Below, piece after piece: positions 50,780 through 59,746 of a stretch of 64,000 nucleotides of DNA (within the stretch, counting starts at the first letter, position 1; each line of letters begins with the position of its first letter). The translations under genes and the position numbers were made by a program. The notes beneath the pieces were generated by a model. It did not search any database. It saw nothing but the letters and a program-made list of their open reading frames with translations, and was not told the DNA's origin. The stretch is from Parablautia muri (GTDB lineage Bacteria > Bacillota > Clostridia > Lachnospirales > Lachnospiraceae), in the NCBI RefSeq assembly GCF_009917485.1, contig NZ_QZDT01000014.1, forward strand, positions 1 to 64,000, written 5' to 3'.

Positions 50780-52305
50780 GCCTTATGCCCTCCTATCTGT
50801 CTGTTTCTCTCAACGCTCATGGCTCCCTCCTCAAGGTTCATTCCTTTAAGGACAGCATTTTTCCCAAACTTCTTCTTGATATCCAGCATGGCCTTCTGTA
50901 TCTTTTTTTCGCGCTCTAATTCCGCTTTTTCTTCCTCGTTCTGTCTCTGCCGCGCCTCATAGTCCGTAAAAAGGTCCAACTGCTCAAAAGCCTCCTCCTC
51001 TGCCGCCCGGCTTTCTTCTATCACGTGATTTGCCGTAACATATACGCGTCTGATTGACAGCTCTTTATGAACAATCTGATCATATAATCGGGTAACGGCA
51101 TCTAAAATCAACCTGGCGGAAGATGTGGCTTTTCCAAGATTGATCGTTCCATGGGCATGCTTTGGGACCTTCCGTCCATATTGGTCCGTTGTGACAGGGC
51201 CTTTATAGCGGTTTCGTATTTCCGGATCAGATAAATTTTCTCTGTCATACCCTATGGTTAACACCATCTGGTCGGTTGTCAAGCCCTTATCAACCAGGTC
51301 AAGCGCCAGAAGGTCGGTCATTTCCCTTACAATCAGCCTTGCCTTCTCAAAGCTGTAGGGACACTGAAGCACCTGGCCGGAGCCCATACTGCTTTTGTCC
51401 GGCTTATACGCTTTCACATCTGCAATGGTGCATGGCTCCCATCCCCACGCATGGTCAATGAGCAACTCCGCATTAATGCCAAATAGCCTGTACAAAAGCT
51501 CCTCGTTATAATAATCCGTATCCTTCCCCATGGAGCACCTTGCAATATCTCCCATTGTAAAAAGACCGTTTTCCTCTAATTTCCTGGCATATCCTCTCCC
51601 CACACGCCAAAAATCCGTAAGGGGACGGTGGCTCCATAAAAACCTGCGGTAATCCGTCTCATCCAGTATTGCAATCCTCACCCCATCCTCGTCCGGTGCC
51701 ACCTTCTTCGCCATAATATCCATAGCAACTTTAGATAAGTAAAGGTTAGCGCCAATCCCTGCTGTGGCAGTGATACCGGTCTTTTGTAAAATTTCCTGTA
51801 TGATTTTCTTTGCCAGCTCCTTAGGACTAAGGCCATAAGTGTCCAAATAATATGTGACATCCATAAAAACCTCGTCTATGGAGTAAACGTGGATATCCTC
51901 CGGTGCAATATATTGTAGATAAATATTATAAATTTTCGTGCTATATTCCATGTAAAGGGCCATCCGCGGCACCGCCGCCACATAGGAAATCGAAAGCTCC
52001 GGATGGGACTTTAGTTCTCTGTCATCAAAAGAAGAACCGGTAAAAAAATGTCCCGGCGCCTTAGATAAACGCAGGGCATTTACCTCCTTTACCTTCCGTA
52101 CCACTTCAAAAAGCCTTGCCCTTCCCGAAATGCCGTAAGCTTTCAAAGAAGGGGATACCGCAAGGCAAATGGTTTTTTCCGTGCGGCTTACATCCGCCAC
52201 CACAAGGTTGGTGGTAAGAGGGTCAAGGCCCCGCTCCGCACATTCAACGGATGCGTAAAATGATTTCAGGTCTATTGAAATGTAAACATGATTTTCCTTT
52301 GCCAT
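50776..52305 (-). CDS. Y-family translesion DNA polymerase (UmuC/UvrX-like)
   Basis: 509 residues. The palm motifs are YISIDLKSFYASVECAERGL (with the first metal ligand) and VYSIDEVFMDVTYYL (SIDE-type catalytic acids). The helix-hairpin-helix fingers/thumb part includes TDFWRVGRGYARKLEENGLF, and the C-terminal little finger ends the polymerase core. It copies damaged templates with low fidelity. Its upstream promoter has a LexA box in the spacer and a yolD partner follows, so damage induction is strongly suggested. Confidence 0.94.
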   Translation of the reverse strand: MAKENHVYISIDLKSFYASVECAERGLDPLTTNLVVADVSRTEKTICLAVSPSLKAYGISGRARLFEVVRKVKEVNALRLSKAPGHFFTGSSFDDRELKSHPELSISYVAAVPRMALYMEYSTKIYNIYLQYIAPEDIHVYSIDEVFMDVTYYLDTYGLSPKELAKKIIQEILQKTGITATAGIGANLYLSKVAMDIMAKKVAPDEDGVRIAILDETDYRRFLWSHRPLTDFWRVGRGYARKLEENGLFTMGDIARCSMGKDTDYYNEELLYRLFGINAELLIDHAWGWEPCTIADVKAYKPDKSSMGSGQVLQCPYSFEKARLIVREMTDLLALDLVDKGLTTDQMVLTIGYDRENLSDPEIRNRYKGPVTTDQYGRKVPKHAHGTINLGKATSSARLILDAVTRLYDQIVHKELSIRRVYVTANHVIEESRAAEEEAFEQLDLFTDYEARQRQNEEEKAELEREKKIQKAMLDIKKKFGKNAVLKGMNLEEGAMSVERNRQIGGHKA

Positions 52306-52410
52306 TTTCCACTCCTTTACAGAGCTTGTTTGAAAATTATCCTACTATATTTGCAAGCGCTTGTTTGGATGACATGCTGCAAACTTCAAGCTGTCATTAT
52401 CTTTTTATAT

Positions 52411-52439
52411 ATTATACCAGAACTTATGTTCTGTTTCAA
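52411..52439 (-). promoter_or_regulatory. LexA-controlled promoter of the umuC-yolD operon
   Basis: Minus strand: TTGAAA (52434-52439), a 17-base spacer and TATAAT (52411-52416). The spacer holds CAGAACATAAGTTCTG (52418-52433), which has perfect 6-base arms and matches GAAC-N4-GTTC exactly. Repressor binding here would block polymerase. Confidence 0.88.
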
Positions 52440-52529
52440 TAGGATAACATGGATTATTATTGGGAAAATATAACAATCCGGACTTTGGCTCCACTGTTAC
52501 GGAATCTGCACATTTTGTGAGAACATAAT

Positions 52530-53180
52530 TTATTTTACCCACCGCTTATTTGGCACCGGCTTACCATGTCCAAAATATATGATTCTGCTGCCCATATCGC
52601 CTATCTTTCGTGCGCTTTCTAACATATTGTCCCTGTTATGATACAGCATAGAAACCGTAGGATAAAACATATTCATCAGGGCATCGCCCACTATCAAATG
52701 CTTATGCTCCACATCTATACCAATAGAGCCATCCGTATGTCCCGACAGCGCAATGATGCGTGCATCAATTCCATAGTCAGATAGGTTATCGTCATGATTA
52801 AGCAGTACAGCAGGCTTAAATTCCGGCATGGCGCGAACCGCAAATTCTTTCAGAGATGCGGATAAAACAATCTTTCCCAAAAAACCGGCGGCTGATAATG
52901 ATTGGTTTGTGTTTGACCGAATCAAATTGCAGTCCTTCCCGTTCATTCCAATTGGTATTCCCAATTTATCCGATATTTGCGCTGCATTTTCAGCATGGTC
53001 AAAATGCGCATGGGTCAAAACAATCATCTTAACATTATAAGATCTACATGCATGGATCACCTTATCCATAAACTCTTTTTTCCCTGTGTCCACTAATATC
53101 CCGTTTGTTCCGTTTTCAACAATATAACAATTGCCATTACCGCATTTTATTCGATGAATTTCACTCATTTTTATAACCAT
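52530..53180 (-). CDS. MBL-fold metallo-hydrolase
   Basis: 216 residues. The metal site is HAHFDHAENA (HxHxDH), with later histidines in LSGHTDGSIGI and YFGHGKP. The N-terminal GNGNCYIVENGTNGILVDTG is the usual first strand pair. This is a glyoxalase-II-like hydrolase of unknown substrate. The start at 53180 or the ATG at 53168 cannot be separated by the ribosome site (AAGGGAG). Confidence 0.9.
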   Translation of the reverse strand: MVIKMSEIHRIKCGNGNCYIVENGTNGILVDTGKKEFMDKVIHACRSYNVKMIVLTHAHFDHAENAAQISDKLGIPIGMNGKDCNLIRSNTNQSLSAAGFLGKIVLSASLKEFAVRAMPEFKPAVLLNHDDNLSDYGIDARIIALSGHTDGSIGIDVEHKHLIVGDALMNMFYPTVSMLYHNRDNMLESARKIGDMGSRIIYFGHGKPVPNKRWVK

Positions 53181-53195
53181 ACTCCCTTCTTAACG

Positions 53196-53254
53196 TGCGA
53201 ATTTGTGCGCTCAAGCACAAATTTTCGGTTGAAAGGATGCAATTCTTTCAACCT
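53196..53254. repeat. Dispersed leader repeat, family 1, copy D
   Basis: GAATTTGTGC / GCACAAATTTTC hairpin followed by a perfect GGTTGAAAG / CTTTCAACC hairpin (53227-53252). It lies directly upstream of the MBL hydrolase start. Confidence 0.6.
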
Positions 53255-53328
53255 TCCTCCCTTCCAAAACATTCTTTGAAAGAAACACAAAGCCAGCCGA
53301 TTTAAAAAGTTTGAAAAGAAAATATTTT

Positions 53329-53352
53329 AAGGACTATGCTGCCATAGTCCTT
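53329..53352 (-). terminator. Terminator of the GNAT gene
   Basis: AAGGACTATG and CATAGTCCTT form a perfect 10-bp stem with a 4-base loop, then AAAATATTTTC on the minus strand. Confidence 0.8.
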
Positions 53353-53417
53353 AAATGCAGTATCGCCCCAACAACTCTGTCAGGCTTTACATGTCCACTT
53401 ATGGACAGGACGCTCCT

Positions 53418-53969
53418 CTAAGAGAGTTCTATCCAAAACCGTTTCATATACGCCTCAAGTCCTGTTGACCAGACCGTTTTTTCGTATTTACCGCCACCCG
53501 ATAAAATCGTTTTCTCGCTTGCAATATTGTTCTCGTCACAGGTAATCATCACTCTGTCCAGTCCATAATCCCGGCAGTTCATCAGATTTTGACGCAGCAT
53601 TTCCTTTGCGTACCCTTTGCGTCTTTCATCAGGTCTTACACAATACCCTATATGGCCTCCCCACAATCCTAAAACCGGATGGTTGATATGGTGTCTGAAA
53701 TCTGTTATTCCCACAATCTTATGATCTGATTTTCTGACCGCCAGATAAGTATCCGCATCCACTAACCCTTCCGGACACGTCTCCCGGTATCTTAAATTTT
53801 CCGTATACGCAATCCAGTCTTCTGCCTTTTCGCAATCCCTAAGATTGCTGGTGCCTCCCATGTCTTCATTTGGATCATGGTCAAGAAATTCCTGACGATA
53901 TTTCATAATATCCTCCGCATAATCCACTGAAGGCCTGACCAACTTTATTTCTTCCCTGGCCGTTCCCAT
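53418..53969 (-). CDS. GNAT family N-acetyltransferase
   Basis: 183 residues. LWGGHIGYCVRPDERRKGYA then KEMLRQNLMNCRDYGLDRVM forms the acetyl-CoA-binding core, and ENNIASEKTILSGGG is the usual late motif. It resembles the acetyltransferases with an N-terminal VRPSVDYAEDIMKYRQEF. The substrate is unknown. It is monocistronic with its own terminator. Confidence 0.9.
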   Translation of the reverse strand: MGTAREEIKLVRPSVDYAEDIMKYRQEFLDHDPNEDMGGTSNLRDCEKAEDWIAYTENLRYRETCPEGLVDADTYLAVRKSDHKIVGITDFRHHINHPVLGLWGGHIGYCVRPDERRKGYAKEMLRQNLMNCRDYGLDRVMITCDENNIASEKTILSGGGKYEKTVWSTGLEAYMKRFWIELS

Positions 53970-54173
53970 TTTCCTTTTATCCTCTCTGTTATCACTTCAG
54001 TTAATATTCCCGCCGCGGCGTGCGCTATGCAGTATACGCTCTGCAGCGCCGCAGGATTAATGCCTCCTTGCCTGCAGCGGAGAGTGTTGACTTGCGCAGT
54101 AAGAACCAAATATATAAAATATGTATATAGACCATGTCCATTTGACTCTTTTCCTGCAGGAATTAACTGTTAT

Positions 54174-54863
54174 TTAATTCGCTGATCCGCTAGATGGCAT
54201 AAATGGAATAATTCTCTTTGCAAGCTCTGATGCACTCATAGTCTGCAGCCATACCTTGCCTGGTCCTGTGAGCGTGGACAAAAAAAGCCCTTCCCCTCCA
54301 AATAGTATGTTGGCAAACCCTTTTACCATCTCAGAAGAATACTGTACGCTTGCTTCAAAATATGCAATATTTCCGGTGTCCACCTTAAGCGTTTCGCCTG
54401 GCGCCAGCTCCTTTTCCACGATTGTCCCGTCAAGCTCCAAAAAGGCAAGCCCTTGTCCCGTATACTTTTGCAACACAAACCCTTCACCGCCAAATAATCC
54501 GCTTTTTACTCCTGTCACAAAAGCGCTTAAGGTTACGCCAGGAGTTGCGCACAGGAAGGAATTTTTCTGGGCAATGTATTCTTTACCATTCCCCAGCTCA
54601 AGAAGCCTGATTTCCCCAGGAAAGCTGGACGCAAGGGTAATCTCCGCCCCTGGCCGCTGCGCGGTGTAGGTTGCCATAAAAAGACTCTCTCCGGCAAACA
54701 TTCTGCCAATTCCTTTTAAAAAGCCGCCCTTCATGTTGGTTTCCATGGAAATCCCGTCTGTCATCCAGGTCATACCGCCCGACTGGGTATAAATATTTTC
54801 TCCCTGTTCCATTGTAATCGTCACTGCCGGCATTGGACTGCCAAATACTCTGTAATGCATCAC
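54174..54863 (-). CDS. TIGR00266 / AIM24 family protein
   Basis: 229 residues of beta-rich AIM24 fold: FGSPMPAVTITMEQGENIYT, then GGFLKGIGRMFAGESLFMAT, FAS-type repeats and GEGLFLSTLTGPGKVWLQTM. It is a widespread soluble protein family of unknown function. It is full length, with AGGAGG before the ATG. It is single, between a GNAT and rhaM. Confidence 0.93.
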   Translation of the reverse strand: MMHYRVFGSPMPAVTITMEQGENIYTQSGGMTWMTDGISMETNMKGGFLKGIGRMFAGESLFMATYTAQRPGAEITLASSFPGEIRLLELGNGKEYIAQKNSFLCATPGVTLSAFVTGVKSGLFGGEGFVLQKYTGQGLAFLELDGTIVEKELAPGETLKVDTGNIAYFEASVQYSSEMVKGFANILFGGEGLFLSTLTGPGKVWLQTMSASELAKRIIPFMPSSGSAN

Positions 54864-54948
54864 TTTTCCTCCTCATTTATCTATTGTAAATTCTTATGTG
54901 ACAGTTCCGGCAAACTGAACTATCACTTTCTTAAATATACTTATAAGA

Positions 54949-55263
54949 TTAATCCAGATGAAATACCTGCTTTAAATCTGTACTCACCGGACTGTTATCC
55001 TGGTTGATTTCCATAATATCCGCCATATAATCCCACCATTTCCGGTTGATTGCCGTATCCGCAGATTTACTCCATTTTTCTTCACTTTCAATTTCCAGAT
55101 AGCCGTAAAGCACATTCGTCTCCTGGTCCAGAAAAATAGAATAGTTTCTTCCGCCATATTCATGAATCATTTCCTTCATCTCCGGCCAGAGCATGTTGTG
55201 GCGCTTTTCATATTCCTGCGCCATTCCAGGATGCAGATGCATTTTAAAACCCTTTCTAACCAT
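54949..55263 (-). CDS. rhaM: L-rhamnose mutarotase
   Basis: 104 residues. FKMHLHPGMAQEYEKRHNML, then WPEMKEMIHEYGGRNYSIFL and WWDYMADIM match RhaM, including the catalytic histidine in MHLHPG. It interconverts alpha- and beta-L-rhamnose anomers. No rhamnose isomerase or kinase is close by, so it is separated from its pathway. AAAGGAGG lies just upstream. Confidence 0.93.
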   Translation of the reverse strand: MVRKGFKMHLHPGMAQEYEKRHNMLWPEMKEMIHEYGGRNYSIFLDQETNVLYGYLEIESEEKWSKSADTAINRKWWDYMADIMEINQDNSPVSTDLKQVFHLD

Positions 55264-55365
55264 TTATCTTTCCTCCTTTTCATACCGATACAACACTATT
55301 TTGAGGAGTTTCTTTTAGGATGTCAAGTATGGAAGAATAAAGTTAATAAAACATAAATCTAAAAT

Positions 55366-55416
55366 GAGATATTTCGCATTTTTATAAGTACGCTTACTTG
55401 GTCCATTACCTGCGGG
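55366..55416. repeat. Dispersed leader repeat, family 2, copy 2
   Basis: It matches 2549-2600 nearly base for base except for C/T and G/A changes, from GAGAT through TTACCTGCGGG. It lies about 100 bases upstream of rhaM. Confidence 0.55.
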
Positions 55417-55420
55417 GTGC

Positions 55421-55450
55421 AAAAAAAGGAATAGCCTTTCAAGCTATCCC
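55421..55450 (-). terminator. Terminator of the methyltransferase gene
   Basis: GGGATAGC, loop, GCTATTCC followed by TTTTTTT on the minus strand. A clear intrinsic terminator. Confidence 0.88.
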
Positions 55451-55516
55451 CCATGCCGCTGCTTTTTTGTTTCTTACTTTCCGTTCACCATGTCAGGAAA
55501 CACATGATACCATTTT

Positions 55517-56278
55517 CTATTTCTTTTGGCATATAACAATCATAGATAAACCAGGCAGTCTTATCCCCGCTTTACTGAGCATCCGGTTGAACAGGAAATC
55601 CAGATTCAAACAAACAGTCAAGATTCCGGTCAGAAAATTCTTCTGTCCATAGCTCCAATGAGAAGTAAACTTTTGATCCGGATCTATCGGCAAATGCAGC
55701 ATCTTTTGCGCAAATCGAATTATAAATAGTGAAGTGTAAAAATTATGTTCCTCGATTTTTTCCAGTTCCGGCACCTTCTTTAAAACTTCGGAAAAAGACT
55801 TCCGGCTATATCGGCGGAGATTCTTTATATTGATATCATAATCAGAAAACAGAATTGGATAGGCAGGTAAGGTAAAGAAGAAAAAGCCTCCTTTTTTAAT
55901 CCGCTGTGTCATTTTTCTGACATAATCCACATCATCCTCCATATACTCCAAAGAATCCATCATAATAGCATAATCTACTGCATTTGCTTCTATATCTTCC
56001 AGCCTATGATATTTGTGAATCCTTCTGCCCTCAGACCCCACTTTCTCATATGCGGTATCAATGGCATATACCTGACTTTTTTTATACTTCTTCATCAGTG
56101 CCTTATCAAAATACAAATCACCTGCCCCGGCATTTATATAACTGACACGTTCACCCTTTTCATCCAATTTATCGAGATATTCTGAAAAAAACTCCAGGAC
56201 ACACTGTGTCCTGCTTAATTCCCATGGATGCCTGTTCATCTTTTTCCCGGTAACTTCACTTAAATCCATTGTTTTCAC
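55517..56278 (-). CDS. Class I SAM-dependent methyltransferase
   Basis: 253 residues. Motif I is SYINAGAGDLYFDKAL, followed by VYAIDTAYE and a FFTLPAYPILFSDYD loop after GGFFF. The order fits methyltransferases that act near glycosyl or lipid substrates (a conserved LRRYSRKSF follows). The substrate is unknown. It is monocistronic with a terminator. Confidence 0.8.
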   Translation of the reverse strand: MKTMDLSEVTGKKMNRHPWELSRTQCVLEFFSEYLDKLDEKGERVSYINAGAGDLYFDKALMKKYKKSQVYAIDTAYEKVGSEGRRIHKYHRLEDIEANAVDYAIMMDSLEYMEDDVDYVRKMTQRIKKGGFFFFTLPAYPILFSDYDINIKNLRRYSRKSFSEVLKKVPELEKIEEHNFYTSLFIIRFAQKMLHLPIDPDQKFTSHWSYGQKNFLTGILTVCLNLDFLFNRMLSKAGIRLPGLSMIVICQKK

Positions 56279-56446
56279 CTCTCTGCGTACAATATATTTG
56301 TCTATTTTATCAAATACATAACATATTGTCCACTATTTGGCGTTTTCTTTCATAACTAACCCTTTGTTGGCGGCAGTAATCAAAATATTTTACACTGCAG
56401 TTTTCCGCCTGATCTGCAAAGATTTTCTCGAAATCCGCTTCATTCT

Positions 56447-57568
56447 TTAAAATACCGCGGCGCAGTCCTTCAATTTTTCAATTATTTTTATCTGCTGTGG
56501 ACAGGCTCTCTCACATTGACCACAAGCCACACAAGCGCCAGCGCATCCTGCATCCTTAACAGCCTGCGCATAGTCAGCTTTTCCTTCCTCAAGCTGTCCC
56601 CAAACCAGCTGCTTGTTCCGCGCCGCAAAGATTTCGGGAATTGGAATTTTCTTCGGACATCCGGCAGTGCAGTAATGGCAGCCCGTACATGGAATAGACT
56701 TCACCCCATTAATCGCCTCCTGCGCCTTCCTGATTGCTAACTGCTCCTCCTCATCCAGAGGTTTAAAATTTTTCATATAGGAAAGATTATCTTCCATCTG
56801 TGCTACATTGGACATGCCTGAGAGCACTGTCATAATACCATCTAAGGAGGCGGCATAGCGGATGGCCCATGATGCATAAGACACATCTTTATTTGCCTTG
56901 TCAAAAATCTGACGGACAGCTTCCGGCGGATCTGCAAGTGCACCACCCTTAATTGGCTCCATAACTACGATAGACTTCCCATGCTTCCTTGCCACCTCGT
57001 AATTTTCCCTTGCAGTTACATCCGGGTTCTCCCAATCTGCATAATTGAGCTGCAGCTGTACAAATTCAGCATCCGGGTGAGCGGTCAGAATTTCATCCAA
57101 AATATCCGGCGTTGCATGGAAAGAAAATCCCCAATGCTTAATCAGCCCCTTAGCCTTCTGCTCTTTCACAAAATCCCATATGTGGTACTGGTCATAGGTC
57201 TTATAATTGCCTGCCTGAAGGGCATGAAGCAGGTAATAGTCAAAATATCCGGCGCCCGTGCGCTCTAAACTGGTATAAAACTGCTGCTTGGCAGTTTCTT
57301 CATTGTGGGCGCCCATCCATGCACACAGCTTTGTCGCCAGCGTATAACGCTCACGAGGATACCGATCAACCAATGCTGCCTTGGCAGCTTTCTCCGAATC
57401 GCCTCCGTCATAGACATAGGCCGTATCAAAATAGTTTAAACCGGCATCCATGAATAAATCCACCATCTTTTTGGTTTGTTCTATATCAATCTTTCCTGCC
57501 GCATCCTTAGGCAGCCGCATTAGCCCAAAACCAAGCTTTGGTATTGCCTCTCCAAAATAACGTTCCAT
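56447..57568 (-). CDS. Aldo/keto reductase with C-terminal 2x[4Fe-4S] domain
   Basis: 373 residues from the ATG at 57568 (GGAGG 7 bases upstream). The TIM barrel has LGFGLMRLPKD, YFDTAYVYDGG (catalytic Tyr/Asp) and HWGFSFHA. The end carries two cluster motifs, CTGCHYCTAGCP and CVACGQCERACP. These enzymes couple NAD(P)H carbonyl chemistry to ferredoxin-like electron transfer. A homologous gene lies divergently 221 bases away. The substrate is unknown. Confidence 0.9.
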   Translation of the reverse strand: MERYFGEAIPKLGFGLMRLPKDAAGKIDIEQTKKMVDLFMDAGLNYFDTAYVYDGGDSEKAAKAALVDRYPRERYTLATKLCAWMGAHNEETAKQQFYTSLERTGAGYFDYYLLHALQAGNYKTYDQYHIWDFVKEQKAKGLIKHWGFSFHATPDILDEILTAHPDAEFVQLQLNYADWENPDVTARENYEVARKHGKSIVVMEPIKGGALADPPEAVRQIFDKANKDVSYASWAIRYAASLDGIMTVLSGMSNVAQMEDNLSYMKNFKPLDEEEQLAIRKAQEAINGVKSIPCTGCHYCTAGCPKKIPIPEIFAARNKQLVWGQLEEGKADYAQAVKDAGCAGACVACGQCERACPQQIKIIEKLKDCAAVF

Positions 57569-57699
57569 TACCGTTCCTCCTTCTTTATCTTCGAATTTAT
57601 CTTTTTCATAATAATTATATAAGATTTCTTTATACAAGACAATTTTAATTTATGGAATGAATTATTAGAAAAACTTATCAATAATTACTTAAAAGCAAA

Positions 57700-57728
57700 T
57701 TGTTTAAAGTTGCAACTACATATATAAT
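57700..57728 (+). promoter_or_regulatory. Promoter of the plus-strand aldo/keto reductase
   Basis: TTGTTT (57700-57705), 17 bases, TATAAT (57723-57728), 62 bases before the ATG. AAGGAGG follows. A good sigma-A type match. Confidence 0.7.
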
Positions 57729-57789
57729 ATAAATAAACACTTTATAAATCGAAATTAAAACATACAAAATCATTAAGGAGGAAAACAGT

Positions 57790-58908
57790 ATGAAGCAATT
57801 TTACCCTGAGGTTCAAAAAAAGCTGGGTTTTGGCTGTATGCGTCTGCCCATGAATGGCGATGAGGTAGACACCACAGAAATGAAGAAAATGGTAGACCTG
57901 TTCCTTGAACGCGGATTCAACTATTTTGACACAGCTCACGGATATGTCGGCGGCAAAAGTGAGCCGGCGTTGAAAGAATGCCTCACCAGCCGCTATCCCC
58001 GGGAAAAATATATTCTCACCGACAAGCTCTCTACCCATCACTTTAACAAAGAAGAAGAAATCCGTCCTTTGTTTGAAAGTCAGTTAGAAGCTTGCGGCGT
58101 GGATTATTTTGACTTTTATCTGATGCACGCTCAGGATGAAAATATCTTTGCAAAATTTGAGCGCTGCAACGCTTATCAGGTAGCTTACGGTTTTAAAGCA
58201 GAAGGAAAAATCAAACACTTTGGTATCTCCTTCCACGATAAAGCCCATGTTCTTGAAAAAATCCTAAAAGCCCATCCTGAAATCGAGGTGGTGCAAATCC
58301 AGTTTAATTACGTGGACTTTGAGGACCCTTCCGTAGAAAGCCGAAAGGTCTACGAGGTTTGTGAAAAGTACGACAAACCGGTCATCGTTATGGAACCCAT
58401 CAAAGGCGGCAGCCTTCTTACTCTGCCTGATGAAGCGCAGAAGCTTTACGATGCTTTAGGTAGTGACTCCAATGCAAGCTATGCCATCCGTTTTGCAGCA
58501 GGATTCGAAAATATTATGATGGTTCTCTCGGGCATGAGCACTGTCGCAAATATGGAGGACAATACCTCCTACATGCAGGATTTCCAACCACTTAGCGAGA
58601 AGGAAAAAGAGGCTGTCATGAAAGTTGTTGAAATCTTCAAAGCCCAGAACTTAATTCCCTGCACTGCCTGTCGTTATTGTATGGAAGAATGTCCTAAGGG
58701 TATTTCCATCCCCAATCTGTTTGCACTTTTGAATGCAAAAAACCGTTTTGGCAACTGGAATACCGATTACTACTATAACAATATACATACCAGCGAAGGA
58801 CGCAAGGCATCCGACTGCCTTAAGTGCGGCAAGTGTGAACGCATCTGCCCACAGCACCTGCAGATTCGCGATTTATTGAAGGACGTTGCGGCAGAGTTCG
58901 AACACTAA
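57790..58908 (+). CDS. Aldo/keto reductase with C-terminal 2x[4Fe-4S] domain
   Basis: 372 residues, homologous to 56447-57568: LGFGCMRLPMN, YFDTAHGYVGG, HFGISFHDKAH and MEPIKGGSLL in the barrel. CTACRYCMEECP and CLKCGKCERICP are the iron-sulfur motifs. GGAGG lies shortly before the ATG. The pair arose by duplication and now has divergent promoters. They may serve different substrates or conditions. Confidence 0.92.
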   Translation: MKQFYPEVQKKLGFGCMRLPMNGDEVDTTEMKKMVDLFLERGFNYFDTAHGYVGGKSEPALKECLTSRYPREKYILTDKLSTHHFNKEEEIRPLFESQLEACGVDYFDFYLMHAQDENIFAKFERCNAYQVAYGFKAEGKIKHFGISFHDKAHVLEKILKAHPEIEVVQIQFNYVDFEDPSVESRKVYEVCEKYDKPVIVMEPIKGGSLLTLPDEAQKLYDALGSDSNASYAIRFAAGFENIMMVLSGMSTVANMEDNTSYMQDFQPLSEKEKEAVMKVVEIFKAQNLIPCTACRYCMEECPKGISIPNLFALLNAKNRFGNWNTDYYYNNIHTSEGRKASDCLKCGKCERICPQHLQIRDLLKDVAAEFEH

Positions 58909-59110
58909 AATTCAAATTTATGCTCTGCCCACCGTAGAGGAAGGCGGTCTCTTAAAAACTATCTCAAATATCCGGTGCAAACTATACTCCGGGATTTTAT
59001 TTCACAGTGCACAAGTTTATGCCCGCTCACTACACACTGACTTTCTATCCTCAATGGCTCCAGCCAATTTTATGAAAAAGAGCAATTGTTATCCGCAACA
59101 AAAGCACCCT

Positions 59111-59746
59111 TTACATTTTCACAAATTTATCTACACCCATACCGCATATAGGGCATTTAAAACCTTCCGGCAGTTCTTCGCCCTCATAAATATAACCACA
59201 AACCTGGCACTTAAATTTATTTACGCCGCTTTCTTTAGGCTTTTCCTCCTCAGGGATATAGGTAGGCGCATTTTTAGGACTCTTACCCTTGACTACCTTA
59301 TGATAATAAGCATACGTCATAGCCTCTCTGTCTCCAAAAATTTCCGCTCCTTTCACCTCTCCTAAGAACACCGTATGGGTGGCCGTTTCCATCTTGTCAA
59401 TCACTTCACACACAATATAACCGCAGACATCCGACACCACAGGCATATTATCCTCTATTGAGTATTTTACCTCCGCAAACTTATCAAAATCCTTACCGGA
59501 CTTAAATCCGAAATTCCCAATAATCGCCGGATCCGTATCCTCCGCCAGGATAGAAATAGCAAACTTGCCGTTTTCACTGATGCATTTGTTGGTGTAATTA
59601 TCATGGTTAATGCTCACTGCAATTGTAGCGGGCGAAGATGTGATCTGCATTGCGCTGTTGGCCGTACAGCCCGTAGGTCTGCCATTATCCCAGCAGCTCA
59701 CCACATATACACCATAAGAAAGCTTGTGAAATGCATTTACATTCAT
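59111..59746 (-). CDS. High-molecular-weight rubredoxin (flavin reductase-rubredoxin fusion)
   Basis: 211 residues. Residues 1-155 are a split-barrel FMN reductase ([25 protein letters not shown]-type loop, [17 protein letters not shown]). The final 45 form rubredoxin with [10 protein letters not shown] and CPICGMG. This Hrb-type fusion feeds electrons from NADH to flavodiiron proteins and so reduces O2 or NO in anaerobes. No flavodiiron gene is in view. The gene is complete. Confidence 0.94.
   Translation of the reverse strand: MNVNAFHKLSYGVYVVSCWDNGRPTGCTANSAMQITSSPATIAVSINHDNYTNKCISENGKFAISILAEDTDPAIIGNFGFKSGKDFDKFAEVKYSIEDNMPVVSDVCGYIVCEVIDKMETATHTVFLGEVKGAEIFGDREAMTYAYYHKVVKGKSPKNAPTYIPEEEKPKESGVNKFKCQVCGYIYEGEELPEGFKCPICGMGVDKFVKM

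Noticed and set aside
53985-54060. GC-rich inverted motifs in the GNAT-AIM24 gap
   Set aside because: GCCGCGG and GCGCCGC pairs exist, but pairing is irregular and there is no second clear copy; not enough to call a feature.
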